Part shown: positions 52,403 to 62,143 of the stretch, piece after piece
Layout of the letters: every line of letters starts with the position of its first letter
Numbering within the stretch: position 1 is the stretch's first letter
Source of the DNA: an uncultured Aquimarina sp.
Lineage (GTDB): Bacteria; Bacteroidota; Bacteroidia; Flavobacteriales; Flavobacteriaceae
Assembly (NCBI GenBank): GCA_947500505.1
Contig: CANMSL010000004.1
Coordinates: 124,001 to 188,000 of the forward strand
DNA length: 64,000 nucleotides
Direction of reading: 5' to 3'
The notes under the pieces: generated by a model
What the model was told of the DNA's origin: nothing
The model's database searches: none
Seen by the model: only the letters and a program-made list of their open reading frames with translations
Program-made: the position numbers and the translations under genes

Positions 52403-53603
52403 AAAATCTAAAATATTAATCATAATCATCATAGCCGTAATCGGTTTGCTTACTTTTTTAGAAGCTAACGAACCAGCGCCTATTAACTGGTTTCCTAGCT
52501 ATTCTAAAACAGATAAAATCCCATTGGGAACCTTTGTATCTTATAATTTAATCAAGGAAACCTTTGCGGATCAACAAGTAAAAGATATTAACCAACCACC
52601 TTACGAATTTTTGTCAGATAACGACACCGTCTCCGGAACTTACTTTTTTGTTAATGGATCTATAGGCTTTGATGACAGTGAACTAGATCATATGTTAGCA
52701 TGGGTAGAAAAAGGGAATACGTTATTTGTCTCTGCAAAATCAATTAGTGGTAACCTATTGGATACTTTATCGATTGATACCGACAATATGATATCTTTAG
52801 ATGATATCACCACGCAGCCTATGGTCGAATTGGTTAATAAAAATTTAAAAACTGAAAAACCTTATCATTATGACCGCGATACGTACAATCCATATTTTAG
52901 TGAGATAGATACTACCAATACAATGGTTCTTGGGTTTACGCAGCTATATAATGATACACTACAGATAAAAGACCCAAAAATAAATTTTATAAAACAATCA
53001 TTTGGCGATGGTAGCATATTGCTTCACTCTTTTCCTGAAGCATTTGGAAACTATTTTATGCTTAAGGATGATAATTACATATACACTCAAAATCTATTGA
53101 GTTACATAGATGAAACGGAAAAGATTCTTTGGGACAATCATTACAAATCAGGAAAAACGATCTACACATCACCACTGTTCTTTTTATTGCAAAATAGATA
53201 TCTGAAATGGGCATATTATATATTGGGCATCGGCGTATTACTTTTTGTTATTTTTGAAGGAAAACGAAAACAAAGAAGTATCCCGATCATACAACCGCTT
53301 AAAAATCAGACATTAGCTTTTACCAGAACGATTAGTGCTATGTATTTTGAAAAGGCAAAACATAAAGAAATTGTAGAGAAACAAAACCTTCTTTTTTTAG
53401 ATTATGTCCATCATGACCTTCGGATACAAACAAACACTTTAGACGAAAAAATATTGTTGGATATTTCTGCAAGAAGTAATAATGATATAGAAGATACTAA
53501 GAAATTATTTAGGTATTTTGAAGAACTTAATCGAAAGCCGGCAATTACGAAAGAAGAACTAGTGCGATTATATAACATGATAAGCGAGTTTAAAAATAAA
53601 TAA
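52392..53603 (+). CDS. DUF4350 domain protein
   Basis: 403 residues from TTG 52392, the start that places Lys-Lys-Ser-Lys before an N-terminal hydrophobic helix (about 7-20). The periplasmic part (Asn-Gly-Ser-Ile-Gly-Phe-Asp-Asp-Ser-Glu-Leu-Asp) has a DUF4350/GATase-like fold, a second helix lies near 270-285, and a cytoplasmic helical tail follows. It overlaps DUF4129 by 11 bases and precedes the MoxR gene. Confidence 0.82.
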   Translation: MLNKKSKILIIIIIAVIGLLTFLEANEPAPINWFPSYSKTDKIPLGTFVSYNLIKETFADQQVKDINQPPYEFLSDNDTVSGTYFFVNGSIGFDDSELDHMLAWVEKGNTLFVSAKSISGNLLDTLSIDTDNMISLDDITTQPMVELVNKNLKTEKPYHYDRDTYNPYFSEIDTTNTMVLGFTQLYNDTLQIKDPKINFIKQSFGDGSILLHSFPEAFGNYFMLKDDNYIYTQNLLSYIDETEKILWDNHYKSGKTIYTSPLFFLLQNRYLKWAYYILGIGVLLFVIFEGKRKQRSIPIIQPLKNQTLAFTRTISAMYFEKAKHKEIVEKQNLLFLDYVHHDLRIQTNTLDEKILLDISARSNNDIEDTKKLFRYFEELNRKPAITKEELVRLYNMISEFKNK

Positions 53604-53653
53604 TAATAACAACGACATAAAATATTCTCATAATTGAGAACAAAATAAAACAT

Positions 53654-54745
53654 ATGGAAAACGAAGAGCCACAAAATGATGCTTTAGAAAACAATTCTCA
53701 GGAAGTACAAGAAAACACAACTCCTGCAGAAGCCTCACAAGAAGCTGTAACCAATACTGAAGCTACTGCTGAAAAAATAAACTTTGAGAATCGTATTGAT
53801 CTTAGTGAATTGCAACAGGCTGTCAAAAAATTAAAAACAGAGTTAGCTAAGGTGATTGTTGGTCAACAAGATTTTATCGAATTACTGATCGTTTCGCTAT
53901 TGTCTAATGGTCACGTGCTTATAGAAGGAGTTCCTGGAATTGCTAAAACTGTGACAGCAAAATTATTTGCCAAAACATTGAAAACGGAATTTAACAGGAT
54001 ACAGTTTACTCCAGACCTAATGCCGAGTGATGTATTGGGTACTTCTGTATTGAATATGAAAACCAGTGATTTCGAATTTAAAAAAGGTCCTATATTTTCT
54101 AATATGGTGTTGATCGATGAAATCAATCGTGCTCCGGCAAAAACACAAGCCGCTCTATTTGAAGTAATGGAAGAACGCCAGGTAACAATAGATGGTATAC
54201 GCTATGTTATGGAACCTCCTTTTATGGTATTGGCTACACAAAATCCGATTGAACAGGAAGGAACTTATGCCCTGCCAGAAGCTCAATTGGATCGTTTCTT
54301 GTTTAAAATTAAAGTAGACTATCCATCCTTGCAAGAAGAGGTAAATATCTTAAAAACACACCACGAAAGAAAGGCTCTAAAACCATTAGAAATGGTTGAT
54401 GCTGTATTGACACCCGAAAAATTAGCAGAGTTCAAGCAAAAGACTAGAGAAGTAATTATAGAAGAAAAGATATTGGGATATATTGCTGAAATTGTGACGA
54501 AAACCAGAACACATCCACATCTTTATCTTGGCGGTTCTCCACGTGCCTCTATAGCTGTTATGAATGCGTCTAAAGCTTTTGCAGCTATTAACGGTAGGGA
54601 TTTTGTAACTCCAGAAGACATTAAAAAATCTCTGTATCCGGTATTACGTCATCGTATTATTTTATCTCCGGAACGTGAAATGGAAGGAATGACAACCGAG
54701 AATGTTATTGAAATGATTATACAATCAGTAGAAATACCTCGCTAA
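53654..54745 (+). CDS. MoxR family AAA+ ATPase
   Basis: 363 residues. A low-complexity acidic N-terminus (1-45), Walker A Gly-Val-Pro-Gly-Ile-Ala-Lys-Thr (92-99), Walker B with Leu-Ile-Asp-Glu-Ile-Asn-Arg, sensor Thr-Gln-Asn-Pro-Ile-Glu-Gln, Arg finger in Leu-Asp-Arg-Phe-Leu, and the C-terminal AAA lid. MoxR ATPases act as chaperones for DUF58/VWA partners. The extended acidic start is longer than in most MoxR proteins. Confidence 0.94.
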   Translation: MENEEPQNDALENNSQEVQENTTPAEASQEAVTNTEATAEKINFENRIDLSELQQAVKKLKTELAKVIVGQQDFIELLIVSLLSNGHVLIEGVPGIAKTVTAKLFAKTLKTEFNRIQFTPDLMPSDVLGTSVLNMKTSDFEFKKGPIFSNMVLIDEINRAPAKTQAALFEVMEERQVTIDGIRYVMEPPFMVLATQNPIEQEGTYALPEAQLDRFLFKIKVDYPSLQEEVNILKTHHERKALKPLEMVDAVLTPEKLAEFKQKTREVIIEEKILGYIAEIVTKTRTHPHLYLGGSPRASIAVMNASKAFAAINGRDFVTPEDIKKSLYPVLRHRIILSPEREMEGMTTENVIEMIIQSVEIPR

Positions 54746-54747
54746 TT

Positions 54748-56082
54748 GTGATTAAATTTTATAAATCCCTTTATCTGAGTCCGAGAGTATTTTATATACT
54801 CGCTATCCTTTCGGTGCTATTTTTAGTCTCCTATTGGTTTCATATACTATATCCATTAGCCTGGTTATTAGTATGGGGATTGATCATTACTTTTTTATTC
54901 GATATTGTTATTCTTTTTAATACTAAAAAAGGTATTGAAGCCAGTAGATTACTCCCAGAAAAATTTTCAAATAGTGACTATAATTCCATTCCCGTAAGAA
55001 TAAAAAACAACTATAATTTTACAACGTATACCGAAATAATAGATGAAATTCCGGTTCAGTTTCAAAAGAGAGATTTTCTTAAGACGGGAATGATCAATCC
55101 CAAATCCACATTTGATTTTGAATATTCATTGCGCCCGGTCAAAAGAGGTGAGTATGTTTTTGGTCATTTGCACGTATATACTATGACAAAAATTAACCTG
55201 GTTAAAAGACGCTATAGTTTCGACAAGTCAGCTATGGTGAAAGTATATCCATCTTTTATTCAAATGAAAAAGTATGATTTTTTAGCTATAGATAATAAAT
55301 TGACCCAGTTCGGACTTAAAAAAATAAGGCGTATTGGGCATACGATGGAATTTGAACAGATAAAAGAATATGTTATCGGAGATGATGTAAGAACCATTAA
55401 CTGGAAAGCTACAGCAAAACATGGTAATTTAATGATCAATCAATTTCAGGATGAAAAATCACAACCGATTTACTCTATAATTGATGAGAGCCGTGTTATG
55501 AAAATGCCTTTTAAAGGATTAAGTTTACTGGATTATGCAGTAAATAGCACACTGGCTTTTTCTAATATCGCACTTAAAAAAAATGATAAAGTAGGGATGC
55601 TTACTTTTTCAGATACAGTAAGTAATTTTTTACCCGCCAGTAGAAAAAAAACATATATCAATAATGTTTCAGAAACCTTATATAATGTAAAGACACAGTT
55701 TTTGGATTCTGATTTTGGACTGCTATATGCGCACGTAAAAAGACAAATCAATCACCGTAGTCTCTTATTGTTTTATACAAATTTTGAACATATTTCTGCT
55801 TTGAAAAGACAACTTCCCTATTTGCAGGCATTAGCAAAAAAGCATCTTTTGGTAGTAATATTTTTTGAGAATACAGAACTACATCAATTGATCCATCAAA
55901 ATGCAGAAGATTTGCAGGCAATTTATGACCAAACGATTGCTCAGCAATTTGCATACGATAAAAAAATAATGGTAAAAGAATTACAAAGACACGGAATACA
56001 AACAGTGTTAACTTCACCAGACGATCTTACCGTAAATACTATTAACAAATATCTGGAAATCAAAGCACGAGGGCTTTTGTAA
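54748..56082 (+). CDS. DUF58 domain protein
   Basis: 444 residues from GTG 54748, 2 bases after the MoxR stop. Two N-terminal hydrophobic segments (about 13-50), then DUF58 with Gly-Asp-Asp-Val-Arg-Thr-Ile-Asn-Trp-Lys-Ala-Thr-Ala-Lys. A VWA-like region with Ile-Ile-Asp-Glu-Ser-Arg follows. It is the expected MoxR partner, anchored in the membrane. Confidence 0.92.
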   Translation: MIKFYKSLYLSPRVFYILAILSVLFLVSYWFHILYPLAWLLVWGLIITFLFDIVILFNTKKGIEASRLLPEKFSNSDYNSIPVRIKNNYNFTTYTEIIDEIPVQFQKRDFLKTGMINPKSTFDFEYSLRPVKRGEYVFGHLHVYTMTKINLVKRRYSFDKSAMVKVYPSFIQMKKYDFLAIDNKLTQFGLKKIRRIGHTMEFEQIKEYVIGDDVRTINWKATAKHGNLMINQFQDEKSQPIYSIIDESRVMKMPFKGLSLLDYAVNSTLAFSNIALKKNDKVGMLTFSDTVSNFLPASRKKTYINNVSETLYNVKTQFLDSDFGLLYAHVKRQINHRSLLLFYTNFEHISALKRQLPYLQALAKKHLLVVIFFENTELHQLIHQNAEDLQAIYDQTIAQQFAYDKKIMVKELQRHGIQTVLTSPDDLTVNTINKYLEIKARGLL

Positions 56083-56325
56083 ATACGATTTTTGATTAAC
56101 GAATTAGTCATTGTCCTATTTCAATGGAAAAGCTACAAACTCACTTCTTCAAAAAATCATTGACTTCTCTACTCACAAACTCAAAAGCTCACCTACTAAG
56201 ACACCTTATTACATTTCATCCTTCGAATTCTACAATTGGGTCATATACTTTGGCGAGAAGCACACGATTTATAGACTTTTGGTTCATCAATAATCAAATA
56301 ATAAAAATCAAATAACTAAACTCTT

Positions 56326-56745
56326 ATGAAAACTCTTGTATTATTCTTGACTCTAACAGCTATCAATTTTGTAACTACAGCACAAGACTCCAAAGGAATC
56401 AATATTACCGTGACAGTACCTAATGTATCAAGTTCTGATGGTGCGGTGCTTTTTGGTTTGTATAATGAAACGACTTTTATGAAAGCAGCGCCAATCCAAT
56501 CGGCAAAAGGTGAAATTGTAGATGGTGTTGCCAAAATTACCTTTGCTAACGTTCCTGCCGGAGAATACGGAATCTCTTGTGTACACGATGCCAATGGTAA
56601 TGAACGAATGGATTTTGAAGAAAATGGTATGCCAAAAGAAAGTTATGGTGTATCTAATAATAATATGAGTTATGGACCACCAATGTGGAGCGACGCAAAA
56701 TTCGAAGTTGGTAACGAAGATATGGAAATAGAAATCCGATTTTAA
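56326..56745 (+). CDS. DUF2141 domain protein, secreted
   Basis: 139 residues. Signal ending Thr-Thr-Ala-Gln. Beta-rich body with Gly-Ala-Val-Leu-Phe-Gly-Leu-Tyr-Asn, Ile-Thr-Phe-Ala-Asn-Val-Pro-Ala-Gly-Glu-Tyr-Gly, and His-Asp-Ala-Asn-Gly-Asn-Glu-Arg-Met-Asp, all typical of DUF2141 proteins of unknown role. It is monocistronic and ends before a bidirectional terminator. The 56083-56325 stretch before it holds no credible gene. Confidence 0.9.
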   Translation: MKTLVLFLTLTAINFVTTAQDSKGINITVTVPNVSSSDGAVLFGLYNETTFMKAAPIQSAKGEIVDGVAKITFANVPAGEYGISCVHDANGNERMDFEENGMPKESYGVSNNNMSYGPPMWSDAKFEVGNEDMEIEIRF

Positions 56746-56773
56746 AAAGAACAATTCATCAATCAATAAAAAA

Positions 56774-56804
56774 AGGGTTTTGCTCAGAAAATAAGCAAAA
56801 CCCT
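56774..56804. terminator. bidirectional terminator
   Basis: AGGGTTTTGCT (56774-56784) and AGCAAAACCCT (56794-56804), perfect 11-base stem with a 9-base loop and an A run on the left. Confidence 0.9.
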
Positions 56805-56825
56805 GTTTATATTTAAAGTATCAAA

Positions 56826-57128
56826 TTATTGACTCTCACAGTTGCTCTCACTGGCAGATCGCAGCGACTCTTCTAAATCGGCATCATCGATAAACGGGCA
56901 ATCATCCAATTCACTTAAATATGCGAGAGAAGCTGCTTTAAAAGCTTCGCAATTTTCTACAGTTGGATCATTACTATATCGTTCTAATGCATTGCTATAA
57001 TTCTCTATTGCTGATAAGGGTACACAACCTCCTGATATCTCTTCTATGATATCCTCTTCAGAACAAGAAGTAAAAAAAGCAAATACACTAAATCCAAGTG
57101 TCAACGTAAGTTTTGTAATAAATTTCAT
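56826..57128 (-). CDS. small Cys-containing lipoprotein
   Basis: 100 residues from the ATG complement at 57126-57128; a TTG 22 codons earlier is out of character. Lipoprotein signal ending Phe-Phe-Thr-Ser-Cys, acidic Ser-Glu-Glu-Asp, then a helical body with four further cysteines (Gly-Gly-Cys-Val-Pro, Glu-Asn-Cys-Glu-Ala, Asp-Asp-Cys-Pro, Ser-Asn-Cys-Glu). It is not a GG-leader peptide. I do not recognise the family. It runs divergently from oxyR. Confidence 0.75.
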   Translation of the reverse strand: MKFITKLTLTLGFSVFAFFTSCSEEDIIEEISGGCVPLSAIENYSNALERYSNDPTVENCEAFKAASLAYLSELDDCPFIDDADLEESLRSASESNCESQ

Positions 57129-57258
57129 CTTTATTGTTTTTAATAGTTTAATGATTAGTGTTTTTAGTTTATGCAGGGTTAACATTCTTGTCAAAAAAAT
57201 TTCGATAGAAGAAATAAATTTTTAGCATATTCTTAATAAGTTTTATCAATAGCTTTTC

Positions 57259-57266
57259 TATTTTTG
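57259..57266 (+). promoter_or_regulatory. -7 box for oxyR
   Basis: TATTTTTG, exact TAnnTTTG, 18 bases before the ATG. Confidence 0.4.
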
Positions 57267-57284
57267 TGATCCAAAATTAACAAC

Positions 57285-58235
57285 ATGACCATCACACAAT
57301 TACGATATGTATTAGCTGTTGCTGAACACCAAAATTTCACAAAAGCTGCAGAAAAAACATTTGTTACACAACCTACACTAAGTATGCAGATTCAGAAATT
57401 AGAAGAAGAATTGGACATTCTTATTTTTGATCGAAGCAAAAAACCTATTGAGCTTACAGAAGTAGGTAGAAAATTGGTTCAACAAGCCAGAAATATTGTA
57501 AATGAAAGTGAACGAATTCAGGATATAGTAGATCAGCAAAAAGGATTTATCGGTGGCGAATTTAAATTGGGTGTGATTCCTACTGTGATGCCTACGCTAT
57601 TACCAATGTTCTTACACAATTTTATAAAGAAATACCCTAAAGTAAAACTTAAAATAGAAGAACTCACTACGGAAGCCATCATAGAACAATTACAGGATGG
57701 CCACCTTGATGCAGCCATTGCCGCTACACCCCTACAAAATGAAAATATAAAAGAACGGGTATTATATTATGAGCCATTCGTTGGGTATATTCCTCCAAGT
57801 CACAGGTTAAATAAAAAGAATAAAATTGATGTTGCAGATCTGGATATAGATGATATGTTATTACTAGAAGACGGGCATTGCTTCAGAGATGGAATTATAA
57901 ATCTTTGTAAGACGACAAAAAGCTATGATGATGATCATTTTCAGTTAGAGAGTGGAAGTTTTGAAACACTGATAAAATTGTCTAACGAAGGATTAGGAAT
58001 GACACTGTTGCCTTATTTACACACATTGGATATCAACAATAAAGAAAAGGCAAACTTACATTACTTTAATGAACCCTCTCCGGCAAGAGAAGTAAGTCTT
58101 ATATACCATAAAAGTGAATTAAAAATGCAAATTATCGAAGCACTCCATACTACAATCGCCGGAGTTGTAAAAGGTGCGATCACATTTCAGAACGTACAAA
58201 TTATCAGCCCTCTCTCCAAAATAAAAAGCGACTAA
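57285..58235 (+). CDS. oxyR: OxyR-type LysR regulator
   Basis: 316 residues. LysR helix-turn-helix 1-60 (Asn-Phe-Thr-Lys-Ala-Ala-Glu-Lys, Gln-Pro-Thr-Leu-Ser-Met-Gln-Ile). The peroxide-sensing loop has both redox cysteines, C199 in Glu-Asp-Gly-His-Cys-Phe-Arg-Asp and C208 in Asn-Leu-Cys-Lys, the same numbers as in the E. coli protein. It should activate peroxide defence genes when C199 is oxidised. No catalase or alkyl hydroperoxide reductase gene is nearby. A terminator overlaps its final codons. Confidence 0.93.
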   Translation: MTITQLRYVLAVAEHQNFTKAAEKTFVTQPTLSMQIQKLEEELDILIFDRSKKPIELTEVGRKLVQQARNIVNESERIQDIVDQQKGFIGGEFKLGVIPTVMPTLLPMFLHNFIKKYPKVKLKIEELTTEAIIEQLQDGHLDAAIAATPLQNENIKERVLYYEPFVGYIPPSHRLNKKNKIDVADLDIDDMLLLEDGHCFRDGIINLCKTTKSYDDDHFQLESGSFETLIKLSNEGLGMTLLPYLHTLDINNKEKANLHYFNEPSPAREVSLIYHKSELKMQIIEALHTTIAGVVKGAITFQNVQIISPLSKIKSD

Positions 58236-58247
58236 AAAGTCGCTTTT
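58224..58247 (+). terminator. terminator overlapping the oxyR stop codon
   Basis: AAAAGCGACT (58224-58233) and AGTCGCTTTT (58238-58247) with a 4-base loop. The TAA at 58233-58235 lies inside the hairpin. Confidence 0.85.
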
Positions 58248-58252
58248 AAATT

Positions 58253-58450
58253 TTATGATTTTAAATAGATTAGACAAGGTTCTAACTCTGGTTTGTTTAG
58301 TGCTAGAGATTGAATCCAAAGTTTTAACTCTTCAATCTCGTGAGGAAGTAATCTGTTTAGTGCTTTAATTACCTCTTTTGTAAATAGATTTACATCAAAA
58401 CTAACTTTTTTTAGTACAGTTTTAGTGTAATCAAACATTGCTCTAGCCAT
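58253..58450 (-). CDS. small conserved flavobacterial protein
   Basis: 65 residues: Met-Ala-Arg-Ala-Met-Phe-Asp-Tyr-Thr-Lys-Thr-Val-Leu-Lys-Lys-Val-Ser-Phe-Asp, then Ala-Leu-Asn-Arg-Leu-Leu-Pro-His-Glu-Ile-Glu-Glu-Leu. I recall this pattern as a short helical protein found across flavobacteria and unnamed; a search would confirm. It is in its own unit after oxyR, on the other strand. Function unknown. Confidence 0.75.
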   Translation of the reverse strand: MARAMFDYTKTVLKKVSFDVNLFTKEVIKALNRLLPHEIEELKLWIQSLALNKPELEPCLIYLKS

Positions 58451-58581
58451 AAATTAATAGGGGTTTAAATGTTAGGTTTAAACAAGTAATTGTAGGATTA
58501 TACTTACAGTTTTTAAAGTTGCTATAGCTAATATAGTCAAATAAAACTAAAAAAGTGTTTTTTAACCCTTATTTAACTCTA

Positions 58582-59382
58582 TTAAAAATTATTATCGCCA
58601 TCGAGCAAATCACCTAACCCTCCCAGAAGACTACCTTCTCCTTTGCTTTTTCCACCTCCTCTAGGGGCTAATGCCAATACCCTATTCGCTAATCTGCTAA
58701 AAGGTAACGATTGTATATACACAACTCCGGGACCGGTTAGATTCGCAAAAAATAAACCTTCGCCGCCAAAAATTGTGTTTTTTATTCCACCTACAAATTC
58801 TATATCATAATTGACACCTTTTGAAAATCCTATAATACATCCTGTATCAATCTTCAATTTTTCTCCTATTTGCAGTTCTTTTCGTGCTGTAGTTCCACCT
58901 GCATGAACAAATGCCATTCCGTCTCCTTCTAGTTTTTGCATAATAAACCCTTCGCCGCCGAACAGACCTCTTCCTAATTTTCTAGAAAATTCTATCCCTA
59001 CAGATACTCCTTTTGCGGCACATAAAAAAGCATCTTTCTGACAAACAAACTTACCTCCATATTGGGTTAGATCAATAGGAATAATCTTTCCAGGGTATGG
59101 AGAAGCAAAACTTACTTTCTTTTTACCGATAACTTCATTGTAAAAAGCTGTCATAAATAAACTTTCACCCGTAAGCAATCTTTTTCCTGCCCCAAAAATC
59201 TTTCCCATAAATCCGCGATTTTTCTGAGAACCATCTCCAAAAATGGTATCCATCTTAATACCATCTTCCATCATCATAAAACTTCCTGCTTCGGCGATTA
59301 CACCTTCCTGCGGATCCAGTTCTATTTCTACATATTGCATTTCTTCACCATAAATAGTGTAGTCAATTTCGTGCGCTGTCAT
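58582..59382 (-). CDS. AIM24 / TIGR00266 family protein
   Basis: 266 residues. Gly-rich beta repeats such as Glu-Ala-Gly-Ser-Phe-Met-Met-Met, Gly-Glu-Ser-Leu-Phe-Met and Phe-Gly-Gly-Glu-Gly-Leu-Phe, with Ser-Phe-Ala-Ser-Pro-Tyr-Pro-Gly-Lys. These are the landmarks of the AIM24 fold, a beta-propeller-like trimer protein. In mitochondria it is a membrane-organising protein; the bacterial role is unknown. The C-terminus is Gly/Ser/Asp-rich. Confidence 0.9.
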   Translation of the reverse strand: MTAHEIDYTIYGEEMQYVEIELDPQEGVIAEAGSFMMMEDGIKMDTIFGDGSQKNRGFMGKIFGAGKRLLTGESLFMTAFYNEVIGKKKVSFASPYPGKIIPIDLTQYGGKFVCQKDAFLCAAKGVSVGIEFSRKLGRGLFGGEGFIMQKLEGDGMAFVHAGGTTARKELQIGEKLKIDTGCIIGFSKGVNYDIEFVGGIKNTIFGGEGLFFANLTGPGVVYIQSLPFSRLANRVLALAPRGGGKSKGEGSLLGGLGDLLDGDNNF

Positions 59383-59598
59383 TATAATATTTATTTTAAG
59401 TTATTAAATGATGAATTTCATTATTGTATAGGTAACAAATTTTTATCAAGTGTTACATTTTTTGCTCAATCTTAATTTAACAAATACATTGTAAAACCAT
59501 TACCCAAGTTACTAAATACACTAACGCTCAATACTTAGAATAGAATACTCGGATTGAGTAATTATCTGCTAAGCATTTGGTTAATTAAAATAAAAATA

Positions 59599-62049
59599 TC
59601 ATTTTTTTAAGTCAAAATTCTTTTCAATAGTAGCATCTATATCCTGCAGATGATATCTTACAATACCTTGATTATATAGGTTTGATGATTTTTTAGCTAA
59701 AGACTGAATAAATCTTAATTCGGCACGAGCTGCTGATTTTATATCAGAAGCAGTTGACTTATGGTCATTTAAAATCCCAGTTAAAATCTTCACGTGCGAT
59801 TTTTGTAAATTCCTTCTAAAAGCATCAATATCTTCGCCTTTACTCAATTCTACCCAAATACCTTTTCTTAAATCACTTAGCATCGTAGTTAATGTGTACG
59901 CCTCTTTTCCATTAATTGCCTCATTATTAACCATACGCATTAATCTATCTTCCCTTAGTAAGTTAGCTAATTGACGGTGTTGAAGTAACTGTATTTTTTC
60001 TACGGTTCCACTTGGTTCGATATTATTTATAATATCTCTCTCCATTAACCAAGATGGGGTGACAAATATATTTTCTATCAAAAAATCTAAACTTTCTGCT
60101 TGTCTATCTTTATCTATATGCCTGTAAATTTCTCCTGGTTGATCTGTAGTTTTAAATTCTTCATAGATACCACCAATATTATTCAACACATGTCCTGAGT
60201 ATCTAGACCAAACTCCTATTAGTTCTGCATAGAGTTCTTTCAAATCATCATATCCTTCACCTTTTGTTGCTGTCCATTCTTTGAGATTAGCGGCTACTAT
60301 TTTAAGATTGGATAAACCGTAAGAACTTGCTTTAATGGCATCATCTCCTACCGATTCCGTTTGCGAACTTGGATCATATAAGTTATATCCTCCGAATAGA
60401 TAAACAGGATCTCCTTTTTTTTCTAAAATCCATTTATTTAATGTAGAGCGTTCGTCATCTGGCGATGTAACTCCGGGAAGATATCTATATCCCCAATTGA
60501 TAGCATAGTTATCATAGGGCCCTAACATCCGTACCCATCGTACTCCCTTATCTCCTGGCTGAGCTACGTAATTATACCTTGTATAATCCATAATTGTACT
60601 GGCTAATCCCCATTTTTGTGTAAAACTGGCAGAACGTAATGAATCTGTGGGATACGCGGCACTCGCCTTCATATTATGAGGTAATCCTAGGGCATGTCCT
60701 ACTTCATGAGAAATAACTCTTCTCATCATTTCCCCGATTTCTTTTTCTGAAGTTCGTAAGGTTCTTGCCGATGGATTAGCAGCTCCGGTTTCTAGTAAGT
60801 ATCTATTTCTATATGATCTTAAATGATTATGATACCAAATAATATCGCTTTCTACAATTTCTCCTGATCTAGGATCAATCACACTAGGACCCATTGCATT
60901 CCTTGTAGTGGATGCAACATATCTTACCGTAGAATATCTCGCATCTTCCGGACTCCAATCGGGATCTTCTTCTTTGGTTGGTGCTTCTTTTGCAATAATA
61001 GCATTCTTAAAACCTGCAGTTTCAAAGGCTACTTGCCAATCTTCTATTCCTTGTTTAAAATAAGGTATCCATTGTTTTGGTGTTGCAGGATCCAAGTAGT
61101 ATATAATAGGTTTTTCTGGCTCCACTAATTCCCCCCTGGCATACGCTATTTTATCTTTTGGTATCAGTTTCCACTTTCTAATATATCTTTTGTTATCAGC
61201 TTTTAATGCCTCTGATCCATAATCGACCTGATTAATGGTAAACCAGCCTACACGTTTGTCATATAACCGGGAAATCATTGGTTTTTCTGGTAACAAATAC
61301 ATGGATTGTCTCATTTCTAGAGAAATAGTAGCAGACCTAATGTTAGTAGGCGGAGTTGTAGCAGAAAACGTAAGATCATGACGGACCTCTACATTTTCAG
61401 GAAAACTAGAGATGCTTTGAATAAAACTTCGTTTAGGATCTAATTTTTTTACCTTGTATCGTTTTCGCATCTCCTGAGATAAACCACTGATTGCTGATAT
61501 ATCAGTTAAAAATAGTTCATTTACTTCAATCACGGCAGCTGTAGAATCCGGAGAAAAAGCTGCAATCTTAAACGAGGAAATTACAGGGTGATAATTATTG
61601 TCGCGCACGGACAAATAAATAGGTAAACTATCATTAGCCACATTTGTATAAGAGATTGATTTAAGATGAATATTATTGCGGATTCTGATCCATCTTATTA
61701 ATTGCTCATTAGTTTTTGAGCCTGCATTTACGTATCGTCCACCCAAATTTGATGGTATTTTAGATATTCTACTTACTAAAAGCATGTCCTTATCCAGTAA
61801 ATCAAAAGGAATCTCATAATAAAACGTATCGTCATTTTGATGTACTTTAAAAAGACCATCATCGGATATCGTTTTAGCCGATATCAAATCAGTATATTTC
61901 TTGATAACTTTTTTCTCAGTCGGTATCTGTTGTTCAATATTATTTTTATCCTTTTTTTTATTTCTTTTACTTTTCTGTGCCAGAAGTACAGAAGAACTAG
62001 TGATAAGAAAAAATAAGCTTAGCGCAACACGCAAGTATCTATAAAACAT
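59599..62049 (-). CDS. large zinc-dependent metalloprotease, metzincin-like
   Basis: 816 residues with signal peptide ending Val-Leu-Leu-Ala-Gln and a Lys-rich stretch. The N-terminal half (about 50-300) is the DUF5117/5118 type. The catalytic domain has His-Glu-Val-Gly-His-Ala-Leu-Gly-Leu-Pro-His (448-458), the full HExxHxxGxxH motif, and a Met-turn candidate Ile-Met-Asp-Tyr (M487). The remainder is helical. It is exported, probably periplasmic, as no T9SS tail is present. Substrate unknown. Confidence 0.88.
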   Translation of the reverse strand: MFYRYLRVALSLFFLITSSSVLLAQKSKRNKKKDKNNIEQQIPTEKKVIKKYTDLISAKTISDDGLFKVHQNDDTFYYEIPFDLLDKDMLLVSRISKIPSNLGGRYVNAGSKTNEQLIRWIRIRNNIHLKSISYTNVANDSLPIYLSVRDNNYHPVISSFKIAAFSPDSTAAVIEVNELFLTDISAISGLSQEMRKRYKVKKLDPKRSFIQSISSFPENVEVRHDLTFSATTPPTNIRSATISLEMRQSMYLLPEKPMISRLYDKRVGWFTINQVDYGSEALKADNKRYIRKWKLIPKDKIAYARGELVEPEKPIIYYLDPATPKQWIPYFKQGIEDWQVAFETAGFKNAIIAKEAPTKEEDPDWSPEDARYSTVRYVASTTRNAMGPSVIDPRSGEIVESDIIWYHNHLRSYRNRYLLETGAANPSARTLRTSEKEIGEMMRRVISHEVGHALGLPHNMKASAAYPTDSLRSASFTQKWGLASTIMDYTRYNYVAQPGDKGVRWVRMLGPYDNYAINWGYRYLPGVTSPDDERSTLNKWILEKKGDPVYLFGGYNLYDPSSQTESVGDDAIKASSYGLSNLKIVAANLKEWTATKGEGYDDLKELYAELIGVWSRYSGHVLNNIGGIYEEFKTTDQPGEIYRHIDKDRQAESLDFLIENIFVTPSWLMERDIINNIEPSGTVEKIQLLQHRQLANLLREDRLMRMVNNEAINGKEAYTLTTMLSDLRKGIWVELSKGEDIDAFRRNLQKSHVKILTGILNDHKSTASDIKSAARAELRFIQSLAKKSSNLYNQGIVRYHLQDIDATIEKNFDLKK

Positions 62050-62143
62050 AAGAAAAATATAATTTTACTTTAATTCTACGAAAATTAAATTTATTATCAC
62101 AAAACAGCTCAATTCAGGAAAGTATTAACATAATATTAGCTAA

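Noticed and set aside
56111..56315. Two overlapping 60-63 codon frames before the DUF2141 gene
   Set aside because: Both frames are open at once because the DNA is poor in stops there; neither has a signal, conserved motif or spacing to a neighbour.
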